Positions 47,196 through 48,105 of a stretch of DNA of 48,105 nucleotides are shown here, piece by piece. The stretch covers positions 1 through 48,105 of the forward strand of contig CAJNOQ010000522.1 in assembly GCA_905250885.1 (NCBI GenBank). Reading direction: 5' to 3'. Source of the DNA: Didymodactylos carnosus. Taxonomy: Eukaryota; Rotifera; Eurotatoria; Philodinida; Philodinidae. The translations under genes were made by a program, and so were the position numbers. How positions within the stretch are numbered: the stretch's first letter is position 1; every line of letters starts with the position of its first letter. The notes below the pieces were generated by a model. That model was not told the origin of the DNA. It did no database searches and was given only the letters and a program-made list of their open reading frames with translations.

Positions 47196-48105
47196 TTGTT
47201 TCTATCCACAAACTACGGATTAAATAGTTTTGCACAGCTTCTTGGTTTGAGGTGTGATCCTTCTGTCTTTACTACCACCAACCTGACTGCGCTAGATTAT
47301 GTTTTGTATCCCAGTTCTTGGAAATCTCTGCAAGTTTTCGATCAACCCCCTATTGGGCAGTCGATTCATTTTACATTATTTTATTCTTTCGACGTTTCTG
47401 TTAAACCCCTTCCAGAACAAAAGTTCATGCTGGTCCGTAATTTCTCTAAGTGTGATTTAACTCTACTTTACGAAGCTCTAGACACTATACCAAACAGTTT
47501 TTCATTGACTAATGAGCCTTCTGAAGCAGCCAATATCTGGACCATTCATTCGAATGCTTGTCTTGAGTATCTTGTGCCTTTCAAAAAAATCAAGTTAGTC
47601 ATGAAACTTACTATCGCTCTATCTAAACTCACCCGAAAGTTTATGCAAAAAAGAAATCGTACCTTCAGAATTTGGAAATCAAGGCAATCACTTGACAGCT
47701 ACTTGATCTTCAAGTCCTTACGCAACAAAGTTGTTCAATCTTTACGTGGCGATAGAAAGCGGCATTTTAAAAGAGTTCTTTCTCTCTTTTCGAATCCATC
47801 TCGTTTCTGGTCAAGCATTAACAAATTTCGATCAGGAAAAACTGGTCTCCCTCAGTTTATGAGGAACAAATTAAACCATACTTCTTCTTCTCTTAAAGAA
47901 TCATGTGACATGTTCAATACCTTTTTTGTTCTTGTTTTATTCTTCGTCTCATATCTCTGCTGTCCCAGCATCTTCCCTAGTCTCCTTCACTGGGTCTAAA
48001 TTCACCGAATTAAAAATTACTCTTTCGGATATTGTTGAAGCCGTCGGTTCTATGAAAAACACCGATAATGCTGGTATCGACGGTTTATCCTTAAAATTCA
48101 TTCAA
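47196..48105 (+). mobile_element. Decayed, 5'-truncated LINE (non-LTR retrotransposon) ORF2 fragment
   Basis: The open frame has no ATG (it is preceded by an in-frame TGA at 47178-47180) and starts within the C-terminal part of an endonuclease domain: ALDYVLYPSSWKSL, then IGQSIHF where families of this type have SDH, so a catalytic Asp appears replaced. It continues through the linker (FWSSINKFRSGKTGLP; LKESCDMFNTFF) into the start of reverse transcriptase (TDNAGIDG). Near 47920-47935, at a run of seven T, the reading frame shifts, so the RT start is in a different frame from the endonuclease part. The copy continues past the window end. It is not functional as it stands. Confidence 0.8.

Overview
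The window looks like nuclear DNA from a small invertebrate. My best guess is a bdelloid rotifer, at moderate confidence. The reasons are a very AT-rich background, animal neuronal and signalling genes, many 50-75 bp GT-AG introns mixed with a few multi-kb ones, a dense population of small inverted-repeat elements, and one intronless kinase gene that reads more like plant or microbial relatives than animal ones. There is no operon structure, CRISPR array, rRNA or convincing tRNA. I rebuilt six genes exon by exon. In five of them every GT-AG junction keeps the frame; the sixth (NUDT22) has one anomalous acceptor.

Layout: (1) 1746-8702, plus strand, SK small-conductance Ca2+-activated K+ channel, 11 exons. 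(2) 12011-19084, minus strand, AKAP1, a mitochondrial-surface A-kinase anchor with KH and Tudor domains, 9 exons, convergent with SK. (3) 19085-26961, a 7.9 kb gene-poor stretch with interlocking inverted repeats near 23.1-23.6 kb. (4) 26962-32119, plus strand, Munc18-1/UNC-18 (STXBP1), 17 exons plus one possible cassette exon. (5) 35217-36211, plus strand, NUDT22-like UDP-sugar Nudix hydrolase. (6) 38966-46253, minus strand, an 11-exon single-pass receptor-like gene joining two N-terminal WSC domains to a KIAA1549-type juxtamembrane, transmembrane and cytoplasmic region. (7) 40438-41420 (the ATG falls at 40437-40439), plus strand, an intronless PfkB sugar kinase lying wholly inside the last intron of gene 6 on the opposite strand. 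(8) 47196-48105, a decayed LINE fragment running off the window end.

Between and inside the genes are at least eight inverted-repeat elements. They include two copies of one hAT-like MITE in opposite orientation, each with a perfect 8-bp target duplication (9.6 and 14.2 kb); a third hAT-like MITE (33.5 kb); several foldback elements (23.1, 34.4, 36.3 and 43.9 kb); and a CpG-rich, TA-flanked element (46.6 kb).

SK, STXBP1 and AKAP1 belong to excitability, vesicle release and local PKA signalling, but nothing in the sequence shows that they are co-regulated; their adjacency may be chance. The most unusual items are the nested, plant-like PfkB gene, the WSC-KIAA1549 domain combination, and the apparently broken (GT-GG) intron of NUDT22.
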